Assembly: GCA_030247885.1 (NCBI GenBank)
Contig: JAPDRO010000010.1
Location: 1-64,000 of the forward strand
Direction: 5' to 3'
DNA: 64,000 nucleotides
Source: Taxawa tesnikishii (nom. ined.)
Taxonomy: Eukaryota; Ascomycota; Dothideomycetes; Dothideales
The notes under the pieces are model-generated. The model was not told the DNA's origin, made no database searches, and worked only from the letters and a program-made list of their open reading frames with translations. How positions within the stretch are numbered: position 1 is the first letter of the stretch; each line of letters opens with the position of its first letter. Position numbers and translations under genes: made by a program. This document shows, in pieces, positions 1 to 11,400 of the stretch.

Positions 1-81
1 CTAACCTAACCTAACCTAACCTAACCCCTAACCTAACCCTAACCCTAACCCTAACCCTAACCCTAACCCTAACCCTAACCC
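1..81. repeat. Telomere repeat tract
   Basis: C-rich telomere strand reading inward from the chromosome end. The inner part is regular CCCTAA hexamers. The outermost ~25 bases are CCTAA pentamers, followed by one CCCCTAA and another CCTAA unit. This fixes the window as a true left chromosome end. The pentamers may be real variants or undercalled C runs. Confidence 0.97.
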
Positions 82-133
82 ACTCACTCACTCACTCACT
101 CACTCACTCACTCACTCACTCACTCACTCACTC
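81..133. repeat. CACT tetranucleotide microsatellite
   Basis: Thirteen near-perfect CACT units begin directly where the telomere ends, with no unique sequence between them. Confidence 0.95.
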
Positions 134-878
134 TTATTCTTACTCATTCTTACTCTCACTCACTCACTCTCTTTTTCAATGTTTTTTCTCTTTCTACTTT
201 ATTTCTTTCTTTCTATTTTATCTCTCTACTTCTTTTATTCTTCTTATATCTTATTACTCTACTACTTTATTACTTTACTACTCTATTACTCTACTATTCT
301 ATTACTCTACTATTTTATTACTCTATTATTTTATTACTTTACTACTTTACTACTTTATTATTTTATTACTTTATTACTATATTTTTATTACTTTCTTATT
401 CTTTTTAAATATTACTTTAACTCTACTAATTTATTATTCCATTCTTATATTACTATATCTCTATTACTTTACTCCTTATCTTTTACTATAAATCTCTTAT
501 TTTAACTTTTTTTCTTTTATTTCTTTTCTTTCTTTTATTTTATCTCTTCTTATTTTCCTATTTTTTACTTTTATTCTATTTCTATATTATTATATCCCTA
601 TTACTTAAACTTTCTTTCTTTATTCCTTCCTTATTATAACTCTTATTTTCTAACTTACTTATTTTATTCCTTCTCTTTTTATTACCTTTCTTTTTATTAT
701 CTTCTCTTTTCTTTTATATTATCCTCCCTTACTTTACTTTCCTTTTTACTTTTTTTCTCTTATTCTTAACTAATCTCCTTTTTCTTTTTATATTCCACTA
801 TTTTACTTTAATTTCTTTTACTTTACTATTAAATCTATTAGTTTTTCTTTTTCTTTCTTTTATCTTTTTTTATCTTAA
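134..878. repeat. G-depleted pyrimidine-rich subtelomeric tract
   Basis: Low-complexity T/C/A sequence. Across bases 1-878 I find only two G residues on the + strand (181 and 841), while C stays common. The complementary strand therefore lacks C. Long open frames here are compositional artefacts rich in Leu, Tyr and Phe. No gene is supported. The composition matches the telomeric C-strand, so the tract may be degenerated simple sequence made at the chromosome end. Confidence 0.9.
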
Positions 879-1305
879 GAGATATATCTTTTTCTCTTTA
901 AAATATTATACTTGTTATAGAGAGAAATATTACCTTTTTTTTGAAAATCCTATATAGAGAAATATTGTTCCTTTCTTTAAAACTTAGCTTTTCTATGATT
1001 ATCGTCTTCTTCATTTATATACTTACTTTTTACCCTTATTTATCTAAACCCTAACTCTTAGTTCTATATTATCCTATATAATCCCTAAGGTTTAAGAAGA
1101 ACTTTATTATACTTTAGGATTCTTTCTTAACTTCTTTATAACTTAGCTTAAGTCTATTTAACTAAGTTACTTTCCTTATCTATTAGACTTCTTCTTAACT
1201 ACTCTAACTAACTTATTATTAGGCGTTTACTTTTTGTTAGGACTCTTTCTTGCTTGTCGGAGCTAGTAAGGACCTAACGTATTTACCTCTTAAGCTATTA
1301 TCTAT
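879..1305. other. AT-rich spacer without recognised gene
   Basis: AT-rich sequence in which G reappears. The motif AGAGAAATATT occurs twice around 921-965. No coding or RNA gene is recognised. It lies just downstream of the TLH helicase stop codon and may be transcribed read-through or 3' untranslated sequence. Confidence 0.6.
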
Positions 1306-1407
1306 TTTTTTCCTTCGCTACTTCTTCTGTTTTTTCCTTCACTACTTCTTCTGTTTTTTCCTTCACTACTTCTTCTGTTTTTTCCTTCACTACTTCTTCT
1401 GTTTTTT
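1306..1407. repeat. 24-bp minisatellite
   Basis: Four tandem 24-bp units (T-run, then CCTTCACTAC, then TTCTTCTG) plus a partial fifth. The first unit differs by one base (G for A). The period is a multiple of three, and one minus-strand frame would read EEVVKEKT repeats, but it lies about 40 bp past the TLH stop codon. It is either a 3'-flanking minisatellite or a lost coding tail. Confidence 0.9.
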
Positions 1408-1448
1408 CTTATAGGTCGTTGCTATTAGTTGTCTCTGACCTCGCTATC

Positions 1449-4400
1449 TTAGAACGACAATAAAGCCTTTGCCGCTACTCTGACTCCCTGTACCGCCATT
1501 CCGCCTCCAAATCTTGTCTCCTCTCCCAACCAGTCAAAGAAATCCTCCACCCCGGCGAATCTGCGCCGGAAGTGGTCCTCTAGCCATCTGGCTCCTCCGG
1601 CGCTCACGAATATCCCGTAACAGAGCGGCAGGACCACGTCTCCGTGCTCACACGCTTCTTCCTTACTGGTCTTGCTGAGCTCAGCCCTTTGGCAGATGGA
1701 CTGAGGGTTTAGGCACCAGAAGCAGCTCGTGTACGGACGCAACCACTTTCGTCCGCGTGTCTCGTGCCGCTGCCGTACTCGACTGCGCTCGTGAAACACC
1801 TCATGCCGCCGGGCACACTTGGAGAACTCGTGCTTCCATTCCTCGTCCATCGCACGGCAGAGCAAGCATGTCCCGCGCACGCTGGCCAGGTCCAGACGGT
1901 AGTTGACAAGTTCGGAGTGAGCCTGCAGCCGCTCTTGCTGGATGAGATCGAGTCCGGTGTGGGCGGTCTGCCGTCTTGTCGCGTCCGAGGCTGCGATTGA
2001 TCCTCGTGAGCCGCTTTGCAGACGTCGCAAGCCACGTCTTCCGGCATGCACCACCTTCGGTGCTGAGCGAGATCGAGGTGTTCGCTCAGCGAAGTTCGGA
2101 AACATTGCTCGCCTCGTAAGTACTTGTGCACGGCCTGCTTGTCCCGTCGCTTGCGAAGTGACACGTCGTCCCTGCAGCTGCCCGTCTGCTCCGAACCGAC
2201 GTCGACGTCGTCTTCGAGCTGTGCCTGCCACGTCGCCGGCAGGAGAACCATCGAGTACGCCTCCATCCCGTCGCGGCCGGCCCGACCCGACTCCTGCGCG
2301 AAGGTGACCAACGAGTCCGGCTCCCTACGTTCATGACCAGACGTACATGAGCGTGGTCGAAGCCTTCGGCAAGAGCGGTCGTGGCAACGAGATACGGGCG
2401 GTCGGAGGTATGGATCCAGCGATCAACGATGAGCTTCTTCTGTTCCGGCGTTCCGCTCTTTGCGGTGTATGCAGCACAACCAAGCAGTTGGCACAGGCTG
2501 TCCGCGTCCTCACACGTTCGGACGTATAGGACGATCTTGTCACGGGAATGATCGAACAGGTCGGAGTCGCGCCACGCGTCTTGCGCTTCGACCGCACTCT
2601 GCTCCAGAAGGCTGCCTTTGCGAGGGTCTGCCCTGCGGACCATGTAGAATATGTTGGGTCGGTTGCTCGATGCTCTGATGGTTGTCGGACGGTAGAGGTA
2701 GTTGCGCTCCTCAAACTCCTCTTTCATGGACGGAGGCAGTGTGGCTGTCAGGTAGACAAACTGCGTCCTGAGATTGCGGACCGCAGTAAGGTCGACGATG
2801 CTCGATCGGTAGTCAACGGCAGTCACCGTCAGGTGGCATTCGTCGATCACGATTCGATCGAGTTTCTGCTGGACGATCAGGCTTCGTGCGTATTTCGTGA
2901 AGTGTGTTGTGGCCGCAGCCTCAACGCTGACGATTATCAGCGATGCTTCTCGACTTTCTCCCGGCAACCATTCGAGGTGAGCGATGTTCAGTTCCCGTAT
3001 CCGCCGAAGCAGGTCTGCCCGAAGGGATACGAGCGGCACGATGAGGATGGTGATCCCGGCATCAGGCAGCGTACACGGCAACATGAAGGACAGGCTCTTT
3101 CCGGCTCCGGTTGGCAAGATGGCCACCACCTGCTCCGTCCACGACATGATCGTGGTGAGGGTCTGTTCCTGCTCCCTCGATTTCCACATCATTCTCTGGT
3201 TGCCGTAGAGCTTTCTGAGCCCTTCCAGCAGAGCCTCTGCCGACCACGGTTTGCGGGGCCGATAGACACCCTTGGCAAGTCGTTCCTTCAGTCGACACTC
3301 TTCTCCGTCCCTCTTTCGCTTCTTGCCTTTTAGCATCGTCTCCACTCCCCAGAAGTCCTGCCACAACGTTGACGCGCGAAGTCCCATTCGGATCAGCCCG
3401 TCCCACACGTTGCCGAAGGTCGCTCCCGTCTGATTGGCATACGCCCTGTTGACCGTGCGTGTCTTGTGGTTGCGCTGTCTCGTCATCGCTCGGATATCCT
3501 CCTCCATCTCCTCGGCGTCCTCGTCGTCTTCGTTGACTTCGAAGCAGCCTATGTTGCTCGCAAACTTGGTCTTGACGATGGCCACGCTCATCTGGCGCCA
3601 GTTGGAAACGTGAAGCCGGGGTGTGCACGCCCGAGCACTGGCTTCCTCCAGACAACGACTCAACCGTCCTTCGCCCCACACCTTTCCGTCTTTCTCCCAC
3701 AAGAACGAGGAGAGCAGTGCCTTTGGTGATTGCTGCCGCAGAAAGACCTGTCGTAGCGGCACGACATAGACGAGGTAATCCAGCAACAGGTCGCCCACCG
3801 GATTGGCGAGAAACCGGATGTTTTCCTTGTACCTGCCCGTCTGCTGCTGACCTTTGTGGTATTTGACATGTATCATGACACGATCGTGGCGGAGTGTGAT
3901 GGATCGTCGTCGTTGCGTGTTCCGCCAGGTCATGGAGAAGAACTCGCTTTCGCGGATGGGCTGACCGCCACTGATGTGAACGAGGACACACAAGCGTTTC
4001 AAGAACTCCTGCACAGTTGCCTCGTAGCCGGCTAGCGCACTGTCCCTCCAAACGAAGCCGCTCGCTGATCGACGGTCTTGCTGAAGGAAAAGGCGGCACA
4101 GTTGCTCGGAACGCTCAACGGCGGCCAACAGAGCTTTGTCCGTCCCCTCAGCAGGAGAGCGTTGTCACGATGCTGGATCAAGCTCCAGCCGACGGTATCG
4201 ACGTTGCCGCTATCTCTAAGCGCCCAAGACTGCATGCGGCGTAGGTCCTTCTGACCCAGCAGCAAGTCGTCGTACAGTAGCCGTTCGCACTCACGGTATT
4301 CGGAGAGCAGTAGCGTGGGGATCTGGTCCATACGCAGCTCTGTATCTTCGTATGTCAGGACCTGTTCGCTTTCGTCCCAACAGGCCTCATGATCACCCAC

Positions 4401-5880
4401 GCTGTCCTTCGAGATGCGAAACAGCAACAGGCGCCAGCGGAGTATCTCCCCATCGGCGTCTCGGCCGTCTGCTGCAGATAACTCTCACAGCATTCCTTGA
4501 CGAGCGCGAGCGTTTCTCCCCACCCTGCCGCTCTTTGCGAGCACAGTCATAGAAGATCAGCAGCTGCGCGACCCATATCATCGCAGACAGACTGCTGTTG
4601 AAGTTGCCGGGTTCCATCCAGCCTTGCGTAGACGGCTTGATGCTTAGCATCGCGCAGAAGCTCACTATTGGCGAGCGGTACCGTCGGGCTCCGGTAGTGT
4701 GACGGATAACGAGCATCCATAACTCAACCAGCCCATCTCTCAGTTGGCCCTTGATCCCTTCACCCGTGCCCGTCGCTCCCCGTTCTGCTAACCGACGGAG
4801 GTTATGCCACACCACCCTTTGCTTGTCCGTCGGTTCGATCACGTCCTCTGGCCGGATCGTCTCCTCCGAGTCAGCACTGAAGTGGTACTCGTCACAGATC
4901 GCCACTCGCTCCAGGTACGACAGGAACTGTGACGCCAGCTTGAAGTAGACCTTGAGCGTGCCGGGCTCCTTGTAAGGATCGAACGGCCGAACCTTCCCAA
5001 TCGACTCGACCTGCGACGACTGGAACCGACTGAGAACGACGCGACATGGCCAAGTGAGCATACAGTCGGGTCCGTCGAAACACCAGCCGTGCGCCTCCCT
5101 GAGCACGTCCTCCATCGCATCGACGATCGTCCGCAGAGGACATCCTTCGTCTCGCGAGGGCACGGCGATCGCTGCTCGGATCTCGTCTTTCTTCAAGCCG
5201 CAGACATGGTCGACGATGCCGGTCTCTCTGAGCCATGGTACCACGGTAGAACGATGCTCGTCGAATCCGCGGACACGGTTGGCCGCAGATGCGGCGTCGC
5301 GCTCTGCCTGAAGGATGTCTTCTTCTTGCGTCCGGAAGAAGTCACGCTGGTGACCGGCTCGCCTCCGACCGCAAATCTCCAGGTCCGCTACTTGGACCTC
5401 GAAGTACCTCTGCCAGCTTCCGACCTTGAAGAAACGCTGACAGGCGCGGTCGCAAGACCACAGCTTGTTGTGGGTATGGACCTGCTTCAAACGAGCATCG
5501 CCGCCTCGCTTCTGTCCGTTGACCCAGCCGTGTTGCCGCTCACAATGATCTTGCATGCCACGCGGAGTGCGGCATATATAGGGACAAAGCCTGCCTTCGC
5601 CATCTTTCCCGCCACACTTCAAGCCGTCGAAGTACACCGGAAGTCCCGTTACGGGAGGCTCTGTTGCTGCTGGATAGATGACATCTGCCTCGACTTGCGC
5701 AAGTTCGGTAAAAGACCCGACTTTGGCAATAATGTCCCGCCGTTGTTGTAAGCTGAGACGCTTGTGATGCACACGAAGATGTTTGGCGAGCTGCGAAGGT
5801 ACGACTGCATACTGACAATGGATGCAAACAAGGATGCGGTGCTGGGCGACTACTTGGAAGAGACGATGAAAATCATCCAT
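1449..5880 (-). pseudogene. Telomere-linked RecQ helicase (TLH), full length with frame breaks
   Basis: Subtelomeric ATP-dependent DNA helicase; family members sit beside fungal telomeres and are thought to act in end maintenance. Order from the 5' end: OrsD-type C2H2 finger (C19, C22, H34 and H38/H39, near 5826), a second finger, a long linker, a tyrosine-recombinase-like module (3954-3439), RecQ core with Walker A PTGAGKS (~3114), DECH box (~2844) and LTATLPP, motif VI QESGRAGRDG (~2296), then a Cys/His-rich tail ending at 1449. The start at 5880 was chosen because it precedes the OrsD finger as in relatives. The reading frame changes about five times (near 4505, 4450, 4130, 2323 and 1985), mostly where a G run looks one base short. 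It could be a pseudogene or an intact gene with sequencing errors. The 3' end faces the telomere. Confidence 0.85.
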
Positions 5881-6221
5881 CTGAGTCTTGGCTTGCCTTC
5901 ACGGCTGCCATACTTGCGAGGCCAGACATAGCTATATTACCTTTCTAAGGATTTAAAGGATCCATGTGATGCTCAGGATCAATTGTTTAGAGCGTACTGA
6001 TCACGTCGCATAGACACAGGGCTGGTCTTTGTTTGGAGAGGCCGCCCTGCGAAAATGCGGGGAGTGGCCTATGCACAAGGCGCCTCATCTTTTTCCTTTT
6101 AAGACCGCCGCCCTTGATGTTCCATGTATATGGCATATATATGAGTGGTGTTTGGCATGCAGAGAGAATAACCTTATGACAGTATAGTGTGTGGGTTTCG
6201 AGAAGGTTGGGGCTCGGGAAG

Positions 6222-6324
6222 GCAAACGAATCGTGGTCAACAGGTGCAAACGAATCGTGGTCGTTCCTCTAACCCTTAGGGTTATAGCCCACGCAAAAGC
6301 AAACGAATCGTGGCCATTCGTTTG
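6222..6324. promoter_or_regulatory. Repeated GCAAACGAATCGTGG motifs with telomeric palindrome
   Basis: GCAAACGAATCGTGG occurs three times in direct orientation (6222, 6246, 6299). The last copy is followed by the inverted half ATTCGTTTG. Between copies two and three lies CTAACCCTTAGGGTTA (6269-6284), a head-to-head telomeric unit. The cluster is 340-440 bp upstream of the TLH start codon, so it may be its control region. This is inference. Confidence 0.55.
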
Positions 6325-6913
6325 ACTTCTACGAGTAGCGGCTAGAGGGCTAAGACCCTCACTACCACCTGTCTCTTACCCCCTTACCTGGGCCCTGTCG
6401 CAAGTCAGCCGCTCTCTGTCCCTACAAACCTCCTGCAAACCTCCCTGCTACACTTGCCACCACTCAATTCCCTTCTTGTCCCTAATCCGGCGCACCCTCG
6501 CTTTAAATCCCCCAACCCTGCCTGCCCTATCCGCCCGCTTCCCGGATCCCGAATCTCGTCCTCCCCGCTCACGCCCCTTCCCTGCACTAACTCTACCCTC
6601 CTGCTACCCCCTGCATCGACCATCTCGCACTACCTGCCACCCCTCACTAACGATATACCCTTACTGCCTGCTGCCTTACACCCGCCCTTCCAACATAACA
6701 TCACACCTACTAATTCTTCTTCTCTCCTGCCCTGCTCGCTCCCTAACTACGACTTACTTCAACCATCCTACCCGTACCTATTCATTCGTCTCAAACAACT
6801 TAACCTCGCCTTCTCCGCCTTGTACCCATATCGCCCCATTATTTCCCTTTGCCCCTACCGAACTGTACATTTACTTGTCTTGCATCAATTTGTACATTAT
6901 CTACCTACTAAAT
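6325..6913. other. C-rich, G-poor spacer
   Basis: Strongly C-over-G biased + strand between the two TLH loci. Apparent open frames on either strand are Pro/Ser/Leu- or Gly/Arg-rich and resemble nothing I recognise. I see no gene. It may be highly decayed 3' sequence of the second TLH locus. Confidence 0.5.
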
Positions 6914-8450
6914 TCATACTCTACACCCTTGCCCAACTTCTCTCCTCTTCTTAATTCTCTTGCCCCTCCCTTTGTCTAAATCCCCACTTTGTCTAGGATG
7001 AGTCCAACCGCACGCACTGCGTTTGTTGCCCGATCTCCCGCTACCTTTGTCCCCTTCCCCATCCATGACATCAACTCCTCTACAGACTCCCCCTACCTCC
7101 CTTGATAGCACCTCCCGTGTCCGACCTAGCCCCCAACCCGCAAACACCATCGGCACGATCACGTCCACTCCTCTGCACCGCTTCCGCTCTACGTACCACT
7201 CGCACCACTCCCCGGAAGTGAGCACCGGTAGCAACAGTAGCTCCCCTCGTACTTGATCAGTCGCCGTAGTGATCCATACTCTCCTCCCACCGCCTTGATC
7301 AGTGTAGGGCACCCATCCATGTCGTGCGAAGGTCCTCCAACTCCGTGAACCCAACATGCTGCGCACTCCAACCCGGCAGCCGCGATGCCACGCTCGATCT
7401 TCTGCCGTTCCTCTCCACGTTGCCGCACCCGCCCTTCCCATAGTCGACCTCCTGCCGCGTACCTCTCTCGCTGCTGTTCCGCCCACCCGTTCGATCCTGT
7501 ATACCTTCGAGCCGACCCCTCTTCCTGCTCCGTGTCGAAACTTCCTCCTCTACAAACGTCGCAACCCCGGCCCTTACTGTCGCCGCACGCCACCCCTTTG
7601 CCATCCATAAACTCCCCAGCTCTAGCCTGCGGCACCCTTGACTCGTCAAGAACGCTTTTAGTCCTTCCTGATTCCAGTCTCGGTGGCTGCCGTCTTCGGA
7701 CTGTACTAGCTCCACCTCTCGTCTTCCGATGACAACGACACTCTCGACAGGCTCGTTGTTGCGTCCTGCACGCCCAACTTCTTGCACGAAGTCGACAACT
7801 CCATGCGGACGGCCTAGGTGCACCACTACCCGGTCCCTGGCCACATCGACACCCGTCTACAATGCGCTTGTTGCAACCATCACCTTTTCCTGCCCATCCA
7901 TCCATGCCGCAAGCGATGCCTCTTTCTCTTCCGACTTACTGTGATACGGTCGGCAGCCTAGATCCTTGCCTACTCGCTCGCAGGTTGCACGACTCCGGCA
8001 AAAGAGGATGGCTCGGCGGCCCTCTGGCAGATCTTCGCGCGCCTGCCGTACTAGGCTGCATGCTTGTTGGGTCACTTCCGACCTGTCACATACTGACACC
8101 GATAAGCAACATTCGGCTGGTCTATACTTGCGCGCACATATTGCAGCCCATGCTCGGGCGTCCTGAGGAGGAACGTATCACCGGGTGCTCCCTCCAGGCT
8201 GGGTGGCATGGTGCCGGTAAGGAGCACAAGCTGGCACGGTATCGCACGCAGGCAATCAAGCTTGGCTAGCCTCCGTCGATACGAGCCTGATATTAGGGGA
8301 ACATGGCACTCATCGATCACAATCCGGTCCAGTCGGCTTTGGATCTGCAGTTCTAAAGTGAAGGTGAGGAAGCCTTCGCTTACGGCAGTATTGGCGCTGA
8401 CAACCATGACTAGTTGAACTGATCGAAACAGCACTGATCCAACAGCCGAA
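6914..8450 (-). pseudogene. TLH RecQ helicase remnant, second locus, 3' half
   Basis: Remnant of a telomere-linked RecQ helicase in several minus-strand frames. Visible parts: DECH motif in RLDRIVIDECHVPLI (~8330), motif III LTGTMPP, a motif IV/V region with ILFCRSRATCE and VATSAL, motif VI QEVGRAGRN (~7785), and a C-terminal Cys cluster (CAACW, CCYRC) matching the first locus. The Walker A segment is missing: sequence passes from an OrsD domain to just before the DECH box within about 50 bp near 8450. At least three frame changes are present. A helicase without Walker A cannot hydrolyse ATP, so this is a dead copy or a junction between two gene copies. Confidence 0.8.
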
Positions 8451-8480
8451 TGGCTACAAGCAGAAGAAAACTATTCCTTA

Positions 8481-11400
8481 TCAATCCTCTCTTCCATGTT
8501 CAATCTCGAAGAACCGTCGATGCGGACCACTAAAGAAAGTCTGTACCTGAGCAGCTCTCCAAGGTCTACTATGACCCTTTGTCCACCGGTGTACCTCCCG
8601 GCCATGCTTCTCCATGACAGCCTCGCTCACACAGAGATACTCACATCGGAGGCAACCCCAACCATCGTACACTGGTAGCCAACGTACTCGCCCCTTGTCT
8701 TTAGGAGGATAAACGAGCCTGTCCGGCGCAATCAGGCATAGCTCATCGACATACCGGATAAGATCGTTTCGTGTATTTCGAGGCCAGTTTGAGTGCGTGT
8801 CTCGGAAGTGCCGCTTCGCGCTTGGAGGGGGTTGATGCAATAGCCACATGGAATGCACACCGCCACCTTGTAGTCTGCCAAGTATGCTACCTGTCCGCAT
8901 TTTGACATACTACCATGTTGCGGTAGCACGCTAGTCTGGTTCACTTGTTTAGAGATGCCGTGTACGCACTCGTTTCCCTGCTCAACGTTCTTCGTGATAG
9001 GTTGTTTTGCTAATAGCTGAGTAGACAGAGCGAGATTCCAATCGGAACCTACGCAGTTACGCTTTGGCTGCTCAAGACGTGACGCGTCAGTCGCGTCTAT
9101 CTTCCGCTTCGCAACTCGATCGTTTTCCGGCGCCATCCCTTCTATGTGTTGCATGCAAGTCGCTAGAGGCGCAACTGGCTGTTCCGGTATGAAGACATGC
9201 TGTTCACAACCCAAGAAAGTATGCCACTGACCTGACGCCCATTGGTACACACGCAGCAGCGCCGGCTGTAAAGAGTCTGGGTATGCGCCGTCGAGACCGT
9301 AAGTCGTGCCTCGTTGAAGCGGCCTGTGACCACTCTGCCAAGCGAAGGCTACTTCAATGTCTGCGCTGCAAGCCTTGTCATCAAACCGATTGAATGGGCG
9401 ACTAAGCTCGCGGACATGCTTTTCCGTGATTGCGATTGAAAGCTGGCGATAAGCCTGCACGCCGATCGGTGTCCCCAGAGCCGTCCCTGTATACTCGAAG
9501 ACTTTTGCTGAGGTTGACTGAGGTCCACGGGACGTCCGCTATACCCGGGGAAGAGAAAAGAAGCCTTTGTTGCCGCCACCAGTCTGTCCAAAACAGACGC
9601 GGCGCACCATCTCCGCAAAAGGGCGGATATACACAAGATACAAGAAGAGTACGTGGCCTGCTTCATGTGGAAGGAACCTAGCGATCTGGAACTCGTGGTT
9701 CGTCGCATGGCGAGCCTTGTGGTGCCGAGTAACGAACGTCATATGGCCGCCATGTACGTAGATCCCACGTGAGCTGCTCGGTCCGTTCTGACACTCTAGA
9801 CTGAAGAGCTCCGTCGAACGAGGTGCCTGTCCCCGAGGAGATACATTAGGAGCATGATCTGGCACAACAACTCCCGTTCCTTCTTCAGGTAGGCGTTGAC
9901 TGCAGGCATGCTCCAGCGGTCGTGCGACATCAGTCCATCAAGAGGGCTTAGACAAGCTTTAGCAGACAGATCTAGGTAGGCGCTCCCGAGCTCCTTGATA
10001 GGGTCTTGGACGAAAGAATACCCTGCTGCTTGATTTGACATCTCGTCGCGCATATCTTCCAGGCGGACGCTAGGTTTGATGCCGTACATCAGGTGACCGC
10101 AACACGACGCCGCATCGTCGAGTACCTTCCGCCCAAGCGCTCGGAAGGTGCCCATTTCAACGCAGCCGTCAGGTCACGAGACGGTTTGGCTGTCCTCGCT
10201 CCAGCGGACGTGGAAGCTGGGCCCATCTGATCGAGAAAGCACACGGCCGTACGATCGTAGACTCAACAGCTCTCCTAGAGGCGCTTGGCAACCAGCGCAG
10301 GCAAACTGACGTCGCATCGCATTCAGTTCCTGGAGTTGGTTAGAGGCAGGTCTTTCTGTCCATCCGACGTACGGGTGCGGAAGCCGTGGCAAGGTGGCCT
10401 CAAGAAGTATCAGCCGCACTGAATAGATAAGGCCCGAGAGTTTCGGAGTATATGCCTTTGGGCGCTGGAAAGTAAGCCCGTCGGAGGACAAACCAAGGAT
10501 GCCACCAAAGTAAGTGAGGAGAGACGAGCTTGAACGACCGTCACGGTAACTCTCTTTGCACAATGAGGCAGACAACAGACCGACCAAATCGGCAAGCTGA
10601 TGAAGGGAAGGCTTGGTGCTTGTCTGGCGCGCTTCACGTTTTCCGGCCGTAGGACGATGGAGGCTGGTATCGCTACTATACGCATCGCTGTTGGCATCTT
10701 CACTCGACGACTCAGCATAGTCATCGTCCGTCTGTTCGCTTGAATCCCATAGACTGCCGTCCTGCACCTGGTCTAGCAACTTCGGTGACCTTGCAGGGCT
10801 CCTTGCCAACGGCGGAGACTCTTCTCTGTCTAACGCTACATGTGAGACTGGCAGTGAAGAAGTGCTCGACCGGAGTTGGCGCTCAGTGTTTGACTGTCGC
10901 AATCCTTGTGCGCCTTAGAACACTGGGTCGAGAGTGATCCGGTCTCTTCTCGGCTGAAAGGTTCTCCTCCCACCAGCCGTCGTTCCAGAACTCGGCTGTC
11001 AAGACGGATTGGCCTGGCGTGGGCTTGAAGCAAAGGAGTTCCCGTCGAACAGGTTGGTCGAGACGGAAGAGACGAAGTACGAACCACAGGAAACTCTTCC
11101 ACAAGCTCCTGTATCTTCTGATCGTCGGCTTCCTTCCTGGAAGCTGGAAAGGCGCTTTGAACGGTCGATCTGGAAAATGACCGCGCAGCCAGCAGAGGAT
11201 GGAGTGATCCGTATGGCGGACAGTATCCTCACAGCGGTCAAAAACAGGTCGACGGCCCGACCCACTAGCAGCAAGCGATGCTCGTCGCCAGCAGGGCTCT
11301 CCATTCCGTTCTCACGACCGCGACCAGGCGATAAGGCTAGCCCGTTTGCGCACGCTGGCAGACTCAGCCGCTTGAGGAGTCTTCGGTCTGCGTCTTTGAA

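Noticed and set aside
179-505. 108-codon open frame rich in Leu, Tyr and Phe
   Set aside because: It exists only because the strand lacks G (hence no TAG or TGA and few TAA); it is compositional, not a gene.
1041-1056. Interstitial telomere repeat (AAACCCTAACTC)
   Set aside because: Only about two imperfect units; expected by chance in this composition.
1306-1407. CRISPR-like array
   Set aside because: The units are contiguous with no unique spacers and the organism is a fungus; it is a minisatellite.
2548-3333. Long + strand open frame opposite the helicase core
   Set aside because: Antisense shadow of the RecQ domain in GC-rich sequence; no domain and no start context.
3439-3954. Starship captain (DUF3435) tyrosine recombinase
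   Set aside because: The module lies inside a helicase gene between OrsD and RecQ, and the local motifs are not those I know for DUF3435 captains; no cargo boundary is visible.
6454-6979. Two overlapping + strand frames rich in Pro, Ser and Leu
   Set aside because: Products of C-rich sequence; no conserved motif and no counterpart elsewhere.
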